Source of the DNA: Eudromia elegans
Taxonomy: Eukaryota > Chordata > Aves > Tinamiformes > Tinamidae
Length of the DNA stretch: 64,000 nt
Reading direction: 5' to 3'
Assembly (NCBI GenBank): GCA_003342815.1
Contig: PTEX01000278.1
Coordinates: 66,891-130,890, forward strand
The notes beneath the pieces were generated by a model. That model had not been told where the DNA came from. It saw only the letters and a program-made list of their open reading frames with translations, and made no database searches. Below are positions 11,601 through 25,182 of this stretch, one piece after another. The stretch's first letter is position 1. Each line of letters begins with the position of its first letter. Both the position numbers and the translations under genes were made by a program.

Positions 11601-14600
11601 TGACAAATGGAAACAACCAAGCTCATTCCCTTGAGATGAAGTCAGGGGGTTTGGCCTTCTCATAGTGAACGTGGCTTTTGGCTGATGATTGCTTGCTCAA
11701 AGGGCTCGCTTCTTCTCTGCTGCTTCCTTTTTCCATGGAGTTATTGCAAAGGCAGCTAGCTAATAGAGAGGCAGTGTCTGTGAAATTGGTTGCTCATGGG
11801 TTGGTTCAGCCTGTATGTGTCAAGTTAAGTGTTTTCTCCTCTAAGAGCAAGATGCAGTGAGGGATCTACTCTTTTCCTCCTCCAAGTAGAAACCTTCTGG
11901 TTAGTGCCCACTTCCAGATATGATATGCTTTAAATCACAGTAGGAAAGAACAGCACGCCCCAGTGACAGGCTCTCCACATCGCTACCTCTGGAACTGCTA
12001 TCTCAGGTCCCACTGTGGAGCCTGGTTTGGGAAGTACCTTCACTTCAGCTTACAAAAGGACTAGACAATCATCTGCTCAAACTAAGAGCCTTATAAGATT
12101 GATTATTAAAGAGAAACATATTTCACCAACTGACATTACTTGAAGGGCAGACGCTAATAATAACTTGTAGGGAATGCATTCAAAATTAGAACCAAGCCTG
12201 TGTCAGTAATTGATTTTGTAGTTTAGTGGCCAAACCAGACTCTTTCCAAGCATATCTCCACTCCCTCACTGATTCAGAAAGAGAATTTTAACAAATGTTT
12301 CCTTCCTTCCGGAATACTTTGATCATCTCTAGGGCCATACAATATTCTTAAGTACTTTTTTCCTCTCTCATTTATGCCGTTCCATTCTATAGAGAACACA
12401 TAAATATCCACTCTGCCAGAGATAATAGGTATCTGTTCATGAGAACTCGTCCTGGAAGCAAGAAATATACGTCCAAATTCCTACTCTGAACTGGAGCAGG
12501 ATATCAACCTTATTCCCCACATCCTAAGAAGACGTGTCTTTTTACTAAGGAGGTTTATAGGGCAGTGCTTTTCAGCATTTGGTTTGAGGAACGTTAGACC
12601 TCTGTAATTTAGTGGTAGGAACTCCTGGGAAGACACCTGAGAAAACAAAGCTATTGCTGATAAACCTCAACTTGCTCTACAGAGTTTCCTTCTCAACTAG
12701 AAAAGATTGTAAAGCTGGGGAGATTAAAAAAGAAAAAGTCAAAGTAATTTTTATAGGAAGATTGTAAAGAGGTGTTCCTTGGTATCTTCTCCTGGACTAG
12801 CATCATTTTGTATGAAATTTTTAATGCTCATCAAGCCCAAGAACTAACTAATGAGAATGAGTTTGTGACTTTGGGCACTGGTATCACACTCTGGGTGATA
12901 CTAACCAGAATAAAAAAGAGCTGTTGTTTGTCCTAGGCAAATAAGAGGATCAAGATACGCTTGCATCTCTGTGTCCCTGACAGCCTCTTCTGCCACTGCT
13001 CCTTGTACAAGGAAAAGGATTTGGAGGAATGCTCCCTCTCTACATTAGGGAGGAAGACCTGTGGCAGTGAAAAAAATACTGGCACAGAAAATGAAGTTGT
13101 AAATATTGACCATTCACCTGGACACCTTCACCAGGAAAGAATCCAGTGACTCCTTCTGCAAAATGAAACCCCATCAATATCCTTCTGCAGGTATTCTTAA
13201 TGTAGCTTCAGTAAAATCCCTGTGGAACTTAATAAGTTCTACCTGAATTCACTGATGAGTTTGGGAATGATCCTGTCTTCAAATTCTCAGCAGAACCTCC
13301 CTCAGAATGTGTCACCAGGTAAGTTTTGAAATTAATAATGCATGTCATTGTAAAAAAAATAAAAGACTGAAATTAAAAATAAACATGCTGCTAAACACGA
13401 ATGATCTACAGTGTAGCACCTAGAAATACAAAGCCCCAAAATATATATATTGTCTTTAAGACGCAATTACTATAGTTGAATCTGCCCAACAATTTACTGT
13501 TGTATCTGGCAGACAGTGTAATGTTATTCTTAAAACACCAATTACTGTGCATCACTAATTAAGTTGGTTTAGCTATTGTAAGAGTGACACTAGAAATGTG
13601 CCATTTTCCCCTCCAGCTCCCACTGCAATGTTTTCAGCAAAGCTTTGTTTTAAGAAACAGTTTTAACCATGTGCTTTATAGCTGTTAACTTTCTTCTCTA
13701 TTTTTTGCTAAGTATCAAAGTAAAACTCTTTATGTCTCCAGAATATATGATAACTCATTTACATTTTCATTATGATTGCCAAATTCTGTTCATTCTACTT
13801 ATTTAAACATTTGAAAATTCTGCACATGAATCTTTTCTGGGATTTCTTTTTCAGTTATATTAGTGTAAATGGTTATTTAATTCATGCATGTTCTAATAAA
13901 TAATGTTTATTCTCTGCCACATTGAGATTAAGAAAGTTATAGCCCTGATTCTGTGAAAACTAAGCATATGTACTGAACTTCATGCTCTAAATTCCATTGA
14001 ATCCATGCATTAAATTTAGTACATGTTCATTATTTTACATATGTGCATGTGTAAAGTTTGAATGCTGTGTATATGTACACTAAGAGGAGTTAAGGGATCC
14101 TTTCTTATCAGGCTTCATCTGATCCCATGAGGTGCTATTTCAAAAACACCTGGTAGTTGGCTGAGACAAACTGCTATCCATATTTGGTTGTTCCATTCCA
14201 AGTTTCCAAAAATAGCTTTGGCCTGAAAGATATTGAATGCTTTGCAGGAGCTGTTTACTGCACAGGTACATTTCCTCGAGAGAAAGGCCAGCCTTGTTCC
14301 AAATGCTTGTGTTACACCCATAGAAAAGGCAAAGAGACAAAGCTTGCCAGCCTTTCTGCTGTGCTCCTGCAGGCAAAAAAACAGATTTCTGTGGCTGGTG
14401 GGAAGGCTGCTCAAGGGTTATGCAGTGCACCCCAGGCATGGCACCCTTTGCCTTCAGAGAGACAGAAAACTTGCAGCAGAGAGAACTGCTCGGCTTTATG
14501 TTATCCAAGAATTCATCTCTGTAGCAGCTCCAATGCCAAAGCTAGGGCAGAATTTTATTGCTTATTTCTGATGACTTGGTGACATATGGCGAGGAATTGC

Positions 14601-17600
14601 AATCAGTTTCCATTCATTTGCCAGAGTTTCACCAATGTACCATCTGCTTGTATTTTTTTTATTAATGCCATTATTTTCCTTCTGTGTGTTTCATATTAAT
14701 ACTTACTATACTATACTTCTTTTAATAACAAAATGAGGAGGTTAATACCATTCAGTAACATTTCATTTGAATATGTTGTGTCAATGTAGTGTTTTCTAGT
14801 TAATATTTTGTTCATCACTCCCCATTATAACTTTTTGTTGTGCTTAACAGAAAAGACAATAAATTTTCCAATAAAGGGAACCCTTTTGTAACGTGCCAAA
14901 GCCATTTGTTTGCCCACAGCTGGGATGTGTTATAGTTTAGCCTTCACAGGCACCAGGCCAGTAGTTTCCAATGGAGATTGGAAGAATTCATGTATATCAT
15001 GCATGGAATATGCCACATACACATGGAAACTGCTTGTTCATCCAGTAGAAAAGAGCAACAAAAAGGACCTGACTGTCCCTTTTCCAAATGGAGACTAAAA
15101 TACTGAATACAATTATTCCTCTGGGATTTCCTGTGTACACAAGCCTCTGGTATCATCCTAACATTGCAACTGTATAGGAATCTAATGCTCATTTTTTAGA
15201 AAACAGTGTTTCATACTAGACTGTCAAGGGTATTTTCATTCTGTTATGTAAATTGGTCTCATCCTGACATAAAAGTGCTGGTGTTTTTTTTTAATGTGTG
15301 TGTGCATGTGGGTTTTTTTTTTCTTTCTTTCTTTTACCAGCCTTATATTTGGTCCATTTGAGATCAAACTATTCCTTTTCCTTGATACTGGTTCTTAGGG
15401 TGTTCCGTGGTTGCATCTTAAGTCACATTGTGTGCTTTGGCTTCAGTATCACTGCAGCACGTAGCTATTATTTTTACCATGTTTTATTGCATATGCAGGT
15501 CATTAGAAAAGCCCTCTGACCCACCCTAGGCAGGAGGTACCCAACTGGGAATCACAGAGCTATGCTGAGAAGGTAAATGAGTGTTGGGTAGCCCTCTTGG
15601 AAATGCCTCTTGCTTCATGTCCTCCTCCTGTTATTTCATTCCTTCAGTAGTTAAATAAAACACAAATTTATGTTCATATTTTCAAAAAGAACTGAAAAGT
15701 GCTCATTTTTTTGATACGGATGCTCAAGCTGGGACACTTGACTGCCCTCCGTGCTTTTGTAAATTTATAGCTTAAGCAATAGAGGTCTCTTTCTTTCAAG
15801 TATTACTAGTGCAGTGTAAGAGTTCTTATTTTACCTGTTATGTGGGAATTCAGAGCATTGTGTGTTTTGTGGTGCTAAGAATAGTTGTTTTCAGAGCTTC
15901 TTCTGACTTTGAGCTGTTGTCTTTGCATGGAAGGACTGCCTTGTGGTTAAGACAAATTGTGGCACCTTTAGCATCTCAGCCACTGGGATGAAGAGCGATC
16001 TTGGGTAATTATAATTTATTTCGCTACTGTAACTGATTACATTAGGATAACATTTTTATAGAAAATCTTCATCCTCAGACTCTGCAGCAACCCAGCATCC
16101 GTACTGCCAGGGGAAACATTAGGAGGAGATTGGAGAGGCCATTTTGCAAATGATGGGAGCAACACAGAGGACGAGGTCAGTGTTTTCCAAGAGTTTATTT
16201 TAACTCAGAAGAACTGGAGAAGAATATGTCTAGTCCTTCTTGAGAACCAGAAATTTTATTTTGCCTGTGTGTTTTTGAATGTGTATTAGAGAGGAAAAAA
16301 AAAAAAAGATGTTCTCTTATGAAAAATTGACATTGTCAGCTGATGGTTGTCAGCTTTGAAGTAACATTTATGATCACCTTGAAGAAAATGAGAAAGCTTA
16401 TTTTCTTACTGAATGTTGTTTAAACTATATGTTAAAATGGAAAGCAATGGATGTGTAGAAGTAGATATTCAAAAAGAAATAAGGAAGTACTCAGCTGGGT
16501 TTTTCATAAACATTAAATAATTTTGTTTAACTTCAAAGAGAACAAAATAAACATCAGACCTGGCAGCAATAGTATGTGGAGTGTGCAGTTGCTGTAGTAA
16601 TTTGCGGATCTTCATTTTGACTTTATTTGCTTGTAACTGAAGACTGAATTTTGTTATATTATTTGGGTTAAGAGAAAGAGGGAAGGCAAAACTAGTTTTC
16701 AGACAATCTGTATAATCTCAAATGTGTTTTTAAATGTATCTTTGTAAGGGAGCATTATGGTCATTTCTGCAATTTTTATCACAACAGAGTGGGTCTTCAT
16801 GGCCATCTGAGCAAACATTGCAATGTTGGCAGGGTAAAACCGTAATTTCTCTTTTTCTACAGTTTGAGAGACCTTTTTTTGTTTGTTTGCTTCTTATTTA
16901 TTTCAGATCATTGTTTCAGAAAATCATCTAATTAAGAAGTATATTAGTTTTACCTGGGAAAAAAGTACAAGTTCTGCATGATCTGTGTGTGTCAGTGTGT
17001 ATAGGCTTAGGGTTTTTGTTAATTTTTCCTTATTTTTTACACTTATTTTTTGAGACTGATATGTGGAGAAATGATGAAGAACTATGAGATTTTCTTAAGT
17101 GAATGAACATTAATATCAATGAAAAGTTGCCCTTGGCAGAGATTGTTTCATATACACAATAGAGAATTCCATAGGAATGCAGATTTCTGAGATGGAAGTT
17201 TACAGAGATAACTTGGGAATGGAAAAAAACAAAAACAGCAGAAGTCATGGAAAAGATAGTAAGAGATACAGAATGACAGGGGAGAAAAAATGTGTCAGTA
17301 ATACCTGGGGACAAGACTCTGCAACTGAATATTGAAAGAAAAAAATATGTACCTGATATGATAAAAAAAAATCCCATAGATGAATCATCATGATATTATC
17401 ATTTTTAGCATCATCTAGTATGAGACAGTTCTTGGATTTCCTAGGTATACCTAGAACACAGCAAAATAATAAAAAAAACATAGTGATTATATTATTTTAT
17501 TTTCATCCCTTCCAAATCTGGAATTAGCATCATTTATGTGCTTGGGCTGGTGAGTGCGATGGAAATGGGACCTGTGTAAATCATAAGGATAGAGAACTTT

Positions 17601-19444
17601 CTCAGAGGTAGTTGGCGGTATTTAGACCACAGAACAGATTACTCTATGTGGACCTATTGTTATACTACTTCTGAAGAACTGCTCAGCATAGAGTTCAGAG
17701 GAATCCAGGAGAATTTTATTGATGAAAGAGCTTACATGTAGCGGAGTGAAAGGGTTTGCGTTTGCTTTGGAGTTGAAGCCAGTAATCCACTAAGTTCATC
17801 ATTAGAAGGTGCAAAATAATATACAGGAAAATTCTTTATAAGTGCTAGGGAAGTCTAAAGCTGCCTATCCTGGCACTGAACTTGAAGATCTTTGAAATAC
17901 CTCTGGTAGCTTACAGAAAACTGGCTGGGGACGTAGTTCTGGCTCTTTCCTTCCCATTGCCATGCTCTGTTGCAACAAGACAAAAAAAATGCACTTGGGC
18001 TTTCTGTACTGGTTGTAATTCCTACACTTTTCTAGAGAACAGTGTGTGCAACCACGTAGCAGTCAGTGTAGTCACGGCTTTGAGAAGATAATCGACCTTT
18101 CAGTCTTCGCAGGAGTGCTGGTGGAGACCAAGAGATCTTTTTATGGTCCAAGTTATGGCTGTTCAAGCACTTTTCCTCTCTGTGCCTTGTCTCTATTTTT
18201 AGGCCTTCTGTCTCTGTACTTGCCAAACCTCTCTATCCTTATAACTCTGCTTGCTCAACTGTAAAAGCTGTGATGGGTGTGATACTGCCAAGAAGGCAAA
18301 TTATCACAAAGGGAAAGGAAAAATGTGCAAGTGAAATGTATTGCTTTGGACCACAATGGCCCCTGGTTTGGGTAGGAGCATTTCTTGTCGTTTAACTCTT
18401 TTAGGGAACTTAACTAGTGAGAGCAGTTCTTACCAGAAAATAAATACTTCTTGTAGATTAAACTGAGTAATTCTAGATGCTTGTTTGGCCCCAGACCAAT
18501 CAGATACGTTCATTGCCTTGTACAAGACAAAATTAAGTGCATTTCCAATATTACTCCCCTTACACTATATGGCTCACCTGCCACCTAGTGGACAATACTT
18601 GCAATTTTAGTGTTTCTTCATCCTGCCGTTCCACTAAGTAATTCATATGCTTGATACGTCTTGGGAGAAATTTCTCTGATCTCCTCTTTTTGGATTATAT
18701 GCATGAGTTCTTTGGCACTTGAATAGCCTGAGAGGAAAAGAGGCTACAATGGGTAGAGAGCTTGTTGAACATTTTGATTCTGTAGTGGCACAATGTTACG
18801 CATCTTCTTTGATGTAACGAGGAGTTTCTGTACATAACTGAACAGCCTGTCTATGCATTGTTAGTAAGTGCCAATACTTATCCTTACAGAACAATCCTCA
18901 CTGCTATTGTATGTATAAGCAGAGATGAGGAAAGGGAGAGTTTAGTCTGATGATCCCAAGTTTTGTTGTATTTTTTTCCTGGAAACTTAGTAATCATTAT
19001 CACTTCCTTTACTAAAAACAACTTTGTAAGAATTATTTTTGGTAAGAAAAAAAGGTGGATCTGCAGAGAGCTACATTCCCTGCTTGCTGAGATGAGGTGC
19101 CAATACTCCCAGCACAGTTATGACCGTTTTATCCATTCACTAACTGAAGCCGGCAATGCTTCTTGAAGATACCAGACTACTGCCTAAGAGAACTGGGTAG
19201 CAAAATCTGTTACTGTCTGAATACTGGTAATGTGGGAAGAAGATGCCCGGCAGCACTCGTGCATCCAGACTACTGTGAACCATTAAGGAGTAGACTTTTC
19301 AGATTTGTTTTTCACTGTTGTCACTTCACTGATGTTATACTGTGTATTTTGACTGCCTTTCTGGACAACTTCTCTGTCTCAGTAAGCCTACTTTTTGATC
19401 AGGAAAGTATAAATAAGGCTATGTTATATATGACAATGTTTGGA

Positions 19445-19448
<4 letters not shown>

Positions 19449-19471
<23 letters not shown>
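19449..19471 (+). repeat. A(23) homopolymer
   Basis: An uninterrupted run of 23 A, the longest on the + strand. It follows GTATAAATAAGGC by about 40 bp, so a retroposed transcript tail is possible. I could not identify a source gene or target-site duplication. Confidence 0.85.
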
Positions 19472-19475
<4 letters not shown>

Positions 19476-22400
19476 TTGAGTGGGAAGAAATGGGCAGAAG
19501 GAAAATTCACCACAATAATTTCAAACTCAAATGTACTTCCTGTGGTTGTTACATTGACCTGCTCTACTCTATCTGGTCTGCTGGCTCACATCTGTGTGAT
19601 ATCTTCAGAGTAAATTCAAAGCTGTTCTTAAACTGTAATCTTACAAGGGTTACATAAAATTTTATTATGATTGTCATAGTAAAAGAGTTTAACAATATAT
19701 CTGTGCACAGGAAAACAAACAGACCAAAAGTATGATGCATGTGTTTTAAAATTATATTCAACAAAAATAAGTTACATTGGAGTCTTCTGGAGCAGTAGAG
19801 TAGCACTAGCAGTGCACTGGCAATGGAGAGTCAGCATCTCACAAGAATTTACAATTTTTTTTTCTAGAATCATTTCATTCAAAAGTGTTGATTTATGTGA
19901 AGAAATGCATAAGCAAGGAGATAGTAGACAAAAATAAGTGTAGTGTGGAAACTGCAATTTTAAAAGCTTTAATAATTGAGTTAACTAAATTTCACCTTCA
20001 TAATGTAGAAACAAAAACATTATTTTTTCAAGTAAGCATGCCATAATTAGTTTTATACTGTACCTCAGGCGAAAGAAGAAATTTATTTAATTCTCTGAGT
20101 CATTTTCTAGAGAGAGAGGCTTTCTCATATGCAACATGTCTGCTGTCTGATGAGAATTTTTGGTCTATGATTATGGATTTCCACAGGAAAAGTTCACTGG
20201 TGTCTAAGGATAAATAGTGATAGATAGTGTCTTTTTCTTTTTTTCTTTTTCTTTTTTTCCCCTCCCCTTTATTTACTACTGAGAAGGTTTTGGTAATGAG
20301 TAAAGTGAGAGGAAAAAAAGTATCTACTTAACATTGAACAGAAGCAAAATTGTTTCCACATGTAGAGCAAATAGGGCTACTGGGATAACCACAGTCCCAT
20401 GTCTCATACATACGGTCCTTCTTTTCTGATGTTATTCAGTGAAATACTGTATCATGGAAAGCTGCTTTAAGAAAACTTCACCAATTAAAACAAATTGGAT
20501 AGGGCTTTTTGTCTGGTTTTAGTTTGGTTTAGGGTCTATTTATTTATTTGTTTATTTATTTTCGTACTGAGCCAAGGCCAAAGAAATATATTTTTGGAAG
20601 CACAGAACTGCTGGATGTGATTTACAGCAGCTTTGGGATGGCTCACAGGAATGGGCTGTGCTGCAGCCAGCCCTGAACTCTCATGGCTAGTAGGGTGAAC
20701 AGCTCTGTGATTAGATAGATGTTTTGCTGCCTACAGTTCATACTCTGAAAAGTTTGTACTGTGAATGGTGATGAAAAACAAGAAACCAGTGAGTTATTGG
20801 TGCATCTAACAAGCAGACCTACAAAACATTTCAGTACATGAACATGAACATGAACAGTACATGCTTCTTTAATTTTACCATTGTTTTAGTGAGGGATCCC
20901 CATCTACCTTTACTGAAGAACAAAGACATGATAAAGTATGTGATTCTTTTGGCCTCTGTTATGAAAAGGTGCAAAATCCCTGGGACAGAGATGTGGTATG
21001 AAGCATTATGTCTTCAGTGATGCAAGACTTTCTTGGAAATTCACAGACAGGCAAGATGAGACAGCCTGAAAAAAATATTTTTAATAGGATTTTTACATCA
21101 TCAATGCAGTGGATTACTTCCCAGATAACAAAACATATTATAGGTCTAGAAGCGTCTAAGGTTTTCTCGGTGAAGGTAAGAGTCCCAAGAACAACTTTCG
21201 TAAGACTTATCTTTTTAGCTCCTGTGCTTTTTTGATGTATATTATGCAATTAGAGATGCCAAAAGATCTGAGGCTCAGGCTGGCTCACTCAGCTGGCTGG
21301 GAGCCTCGGACAGCAGACCGACTTTTGAAGGTGTTAGGCCTCTGAGTCGAGCAGGCACCAAGGTCCCTGGCTGAGGGAAGGGCAGTGCCTGAAAAGGCTT
21401 GGACGCATTTGACTCCCTGTGCCGTGACCTGAGTACCTGGGGTGAGACCGGGGACAGCGATTTGTCCTCTCCTGCCCTACCAACCTTCAGTCAATGTGAA
21501 GAGGCTGTTTTCTTGCCTGGAGAAGCAGTCCTAGCATCTGTCCGCACAGAAGTGTGACAGATCTACATGAAAGCTGTGCAAGACAGGGGAAGTTTACCCT
21601 GTAGAAAGGAAAGCCAGGAATATATATTAAGAATATATTCTTAAACTTGAACTGCTTCCATCAGAGTCAGTGGCACAACCATCTCAGCATCACTAAACCC
21701 GAACTGGTTCATCCTTACTCTCCTTACAGTTTATTCCAAGTAGTTTTACTCTATTTATTCTTTATTTGTTTCTGAAACTATATCTTTATTTTTTTTTCCT
21801 AGCTGAAAGTACTAAAGGGAAATTTCATATTTTTTTGAATGGAGGTAAATATTTTATTGGGAACAATATTTATGCAGGAATTGGAGCTAAAACTAGGGAC
21901 TTGGGCTTTGTGAGAGGTGTTATTTGCTTAGTTAATCAAGTGTTATGTTTTGTTCAAATTTTGAAAGGGGTGAACAGTTCTTTAGAAAGTGTAATTTTCA
22001 AGAACATAGACTGAAGAGCAGGGGAGCTCTGTTGCCATCACTGACTTCTCCAGAGTCAACCTTGTCCCTTTTTGTACTGTGTGAGTGATCAATCCGTGCA
22101 CATTTGCAAGACAGTATGCACTCTCATCAGATATATATCTATATTAAACACCACTTTCCAACAACCAGTTCCTAAGAGCTTTGTTTGTTTTGCTTTTGTG
22201 CTGTTCAGGAAGCATTTGACTACAAGGATGCAAGTGGAAAATTTCATTACTTTTGTCTTCATGTGGAGGAAAGAACTGTGTTTTCTTGCAGCTGTCACCT
22301 GTGATTAACAAAATATGTTACATTGTGAAAATACAGGTTACTTTGAGAACTAAGTTCACTGATGTTGCTTGGGACTGTAGCATATAGAAGTCCATTCAGA

Positions 22401-22496
22401 AGGCAGATTTTATTCTTAGGCACATTTCTTATTCAGTAGTCAAGCTTCATACTCAGACATAGCTAACCAAAGAAGAAATGTGTCTGCTCTGCTGAT

Positions 22497-22516
22497 ATTT
22501 CTGCTATAGCAGAAAT
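22497..22516. repeat. 20-bp perfect palindrome
   Basis: ATTTCTGCTATAGCAGAAAT is a perfect inverted repeat with no spacer. A second near-palindrome around the same TGCTATAGCA centre lies at about 22846-22864. Confidence 0.9.
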
Positions 22517-24974
22517 CTGTAATTCAGGTATTTTTTCCCTTCTAAGAAAGCTTTCCATTCAAGAGCTCCTTGCCCTATTCAGAATGCCATCTTTGGGTTG
22601 GGTGAGCAGTTAGCACCACCGAGTGTTTTCTGCAATTTTACTGTAAAATAGATTAGTTAGATATAAGCAAGCTAATGTGTAAACTCTGTAGGATCATAGA
22701 TCCAATACAGATCAGCTTGAAACCAAGGAGATGTTTTGTCATTGAGCATGGAAGGCCAGGGTGGGCTCCATATAAAATGCAAACACATTTAGATGTTCTC
22801 TGTGCAGCCAACACTGACTCAGCGTAACTGAGGAAATGTGGTTTTATTTTGCTATAGCAGAAAATGTGAATCCTACATGTTTTCCAGCACTCACATGAAC
22901 TGGGAAATATCACGGGCAGTGCTAGCCCACATATGTGAGGTCTTAGTTGTTATTCTCCTCATACCAAGGCTGGAGGGAAGGAGTGATGGAAGGTATGTGT
23001 CCTGTCATCAGAACAGGAAGGAAGGGATTACTGGGCATCCATGGAGGAGAAGAAGATAATTGATCTGATCTGTAACTGTCAGTAAAGCAGAGGTGGGTTG
23101 ACTTTAGGGTCTCAGTAGGAAAGTAAAATGCTGTATTTCTTGTTGTTCAGCAATCACTCAGAGCCAGAGACCCAATATCTCCAATTCTTGTATGTTTCAC
23201 TGTGAGAGTTAATCTCCAAAGTAAACTGAAAGGCTGGAAAATCCTTTGAGAGGAAATATATGAGTTACCTGAGATGTGGACAGGTATACAACAACATTTA
23301 GGTTTTTGAAAGGAAACTCAGACAGGAGAGAATTTTTATTTTGTTTCAATTTGGTAAAATAATAGAGGCTAAAAACATCTCTTTTTTCTTTTTTTTCTTT
23401 TATTTTTCCTCCACTAATATTTAGTGCAGAAGCCAGAATCTCCTTCAGAAAGATATTTAGTCTCTCTAAGCTTTTGTTTTGCTTTTGTTCGTTAATTTCA
23501 TGTTGATGATTTGTAAGTCACCAGTGCAATGAAAAATATGATAATGTGGATGAGTTCTAGCAATATTACCACATCATCATGACAGTACAAACACTTTAGT
23601 TTATGCACTGGTTGTATTAATTTAAACACAACTGCCCCTCTCCCTCATAGGAGTTGCAAAACTGTGGATTGCATGTTATTTTTATTGCTAAATGCCCACT
23701 TTTCTCCGATTTAAAATGGTCATATTCCCTCTTACTCTCTATTACTGCTTGGTGAAAGGTTTTTTCTATTATTGTTGTTTCTGCCTATCTACAAAAGCTG
23801 AGACTTGCTATTAACTGGTAAATATCAAATTCAGACCATGCAAGGCAGGAAAAGACACTTGAGCACAATGTAAAGCAGTTCTGCAATTACAGATGTGCTG
23901 GTGGTTGTGTCTTCAGTGTGAGTGAGTGAGCTGGCACAGCCTGTGTGAATAATGCTGAGGATGAAGCAGAATCTGTGAAGGGACTGCAGAATTGCTCCTT
24001 TAAGGTGGGATCCATCTTGCCTGAGTTTAACCTTCTCCATCTGTGCTACAAGGTGCTTGAGGCTTCCCTTGCTTCACAGAATGGAGGGAAATAGATGCTT
24101 TTGAGGTGCTTGACTCATCTGACCACCTGCAAATATCTACTTTAGTGTAGCAGGAATATTATCCCTGATGACCCTAACATTGATTAGCTCCCTAATGTCT
24201 TTAAAGGGAGGCTACAATGACAAGATTAAAGTTAGATGTCTATATTCATTTGAATTCTCCCTTACTTGTGTGTGAGAAAGACTTTTCTACTTTCCCAACC
24301 ATCTGCATGCTGTAAACCCAGAGACTACTGAGCAGCAGAACTGATGTTACAGAAAGCAGGGTTTGAAACAAAACCAGGGTCAGTTGCTTATAAAACTAAT
24401 GAACAAAAGATCATTTTTTCTTGGAAGAAGAGATTTTTCAATCTGAGTTGTCAAAACGTCACTATGGGTATGTCTGTGAGAGCCATGGGTGCTCCTGAAG
24501 GCAGCGGCAGCAGCGGCCCTGCCGGCTCTGCAGGGCATTGGTTGGCAAGAAGGTTTCAGGTGTGACAGTGACATTCCCTGCAGCTGATGGTATCGTTTAT
24601 AATATCATGTACAGGCCTAGCGGGGTCATATTTTGCAAGGCGACGGTGCAACAGGCTTGTGCCTGGAAAGCAGATCGTGCTGTGTTTACAGCCTCTTCAG
24701 AGGCCGCTTTTTGGAAAAGCATTGACAGAGCCTACAACTCTTCCATAGAGAGAAGTGAACTCTTCCAGGCAGAAAAGTGGCAAACAACTAAATCACCAGC
24801 TGAATAGATGAATGAGCAGAGAACAGTTAACACCCTTTGGTCTTTCATTTACATCTAAAGCTCTCCCACGTTTTCAGGCATGTCCGTGGGTAGAACAATG
24901 AGGCCTTGCTTCATCATAATTCTCTAAGCACTTGGTGCTTTTATCACAGCAGCATTTATAATTAAATCGCTATG

Positions 24975-25182
24975 TTATTTTTATTTTATTTTATTTTATT
25001 TTATTTTATTTTATTTTATTTTATTTTATTTTATTTTATTTTATTTTATTTTATTTTATTTTATTTTATTTTANTTTTATTTTATTTTATTTTATTTTTT
25101 TTATTTTATTTTATTTTATTTTATTTTATTTTATTTTATTTTATTTTATTTTATTTTATTTTATTTTATTTTATTTTATTTT
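24975..25182. repeat. (TTTTA)n pentanucleotide array, upstream
   Basis: About 40 units of TTTTA on the + strand, nearly pure, with one N at 25074 and one T-run interruption near 25096. The single N suggests the assembly did not resolve the true length. The in-frame Phe/Ile/Leu/Tyr reading frame across it is an artefact. Confidence 0.97.

Larger units (their letters stand above)
5967..24974. other. Intergenic flank, middle part
   Basis: No supportable gene. Contents seen: (AAAAC)n at about 6516-6536, a 31-bp tandem duplication (8554-8615), A-runs at 9907-9925 and 19449-19471, and a good isolated donor (CACCAG|GTAAGT near 13319) after a mixed-composition stretch from about 12940. There is also a GC-richer block with open frames on both strands at 14160-14540, a GC-rich patch at about 21255-21560 of unknown origin, and a 20-bp palindrome at 22497-22516. 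Open frames reach 164 codons (19163-19657) but include a poly-Lys A-run and match nothing I know. Confidence 0.5.

Noticed and set aside
14157..14582. Overlapping open frames on both strands (up to 141 codons)
   Set aside because: Frames open on both strands at once point to local base composition rather than coding, and no family is recognised.
19163..19657. 164-codon open frame
   Set aside because: It contains a poly-Lys stretch from A(23), has no recognisable domain and shows no splice or promoter context. A frame near this size is expected about once by chance.
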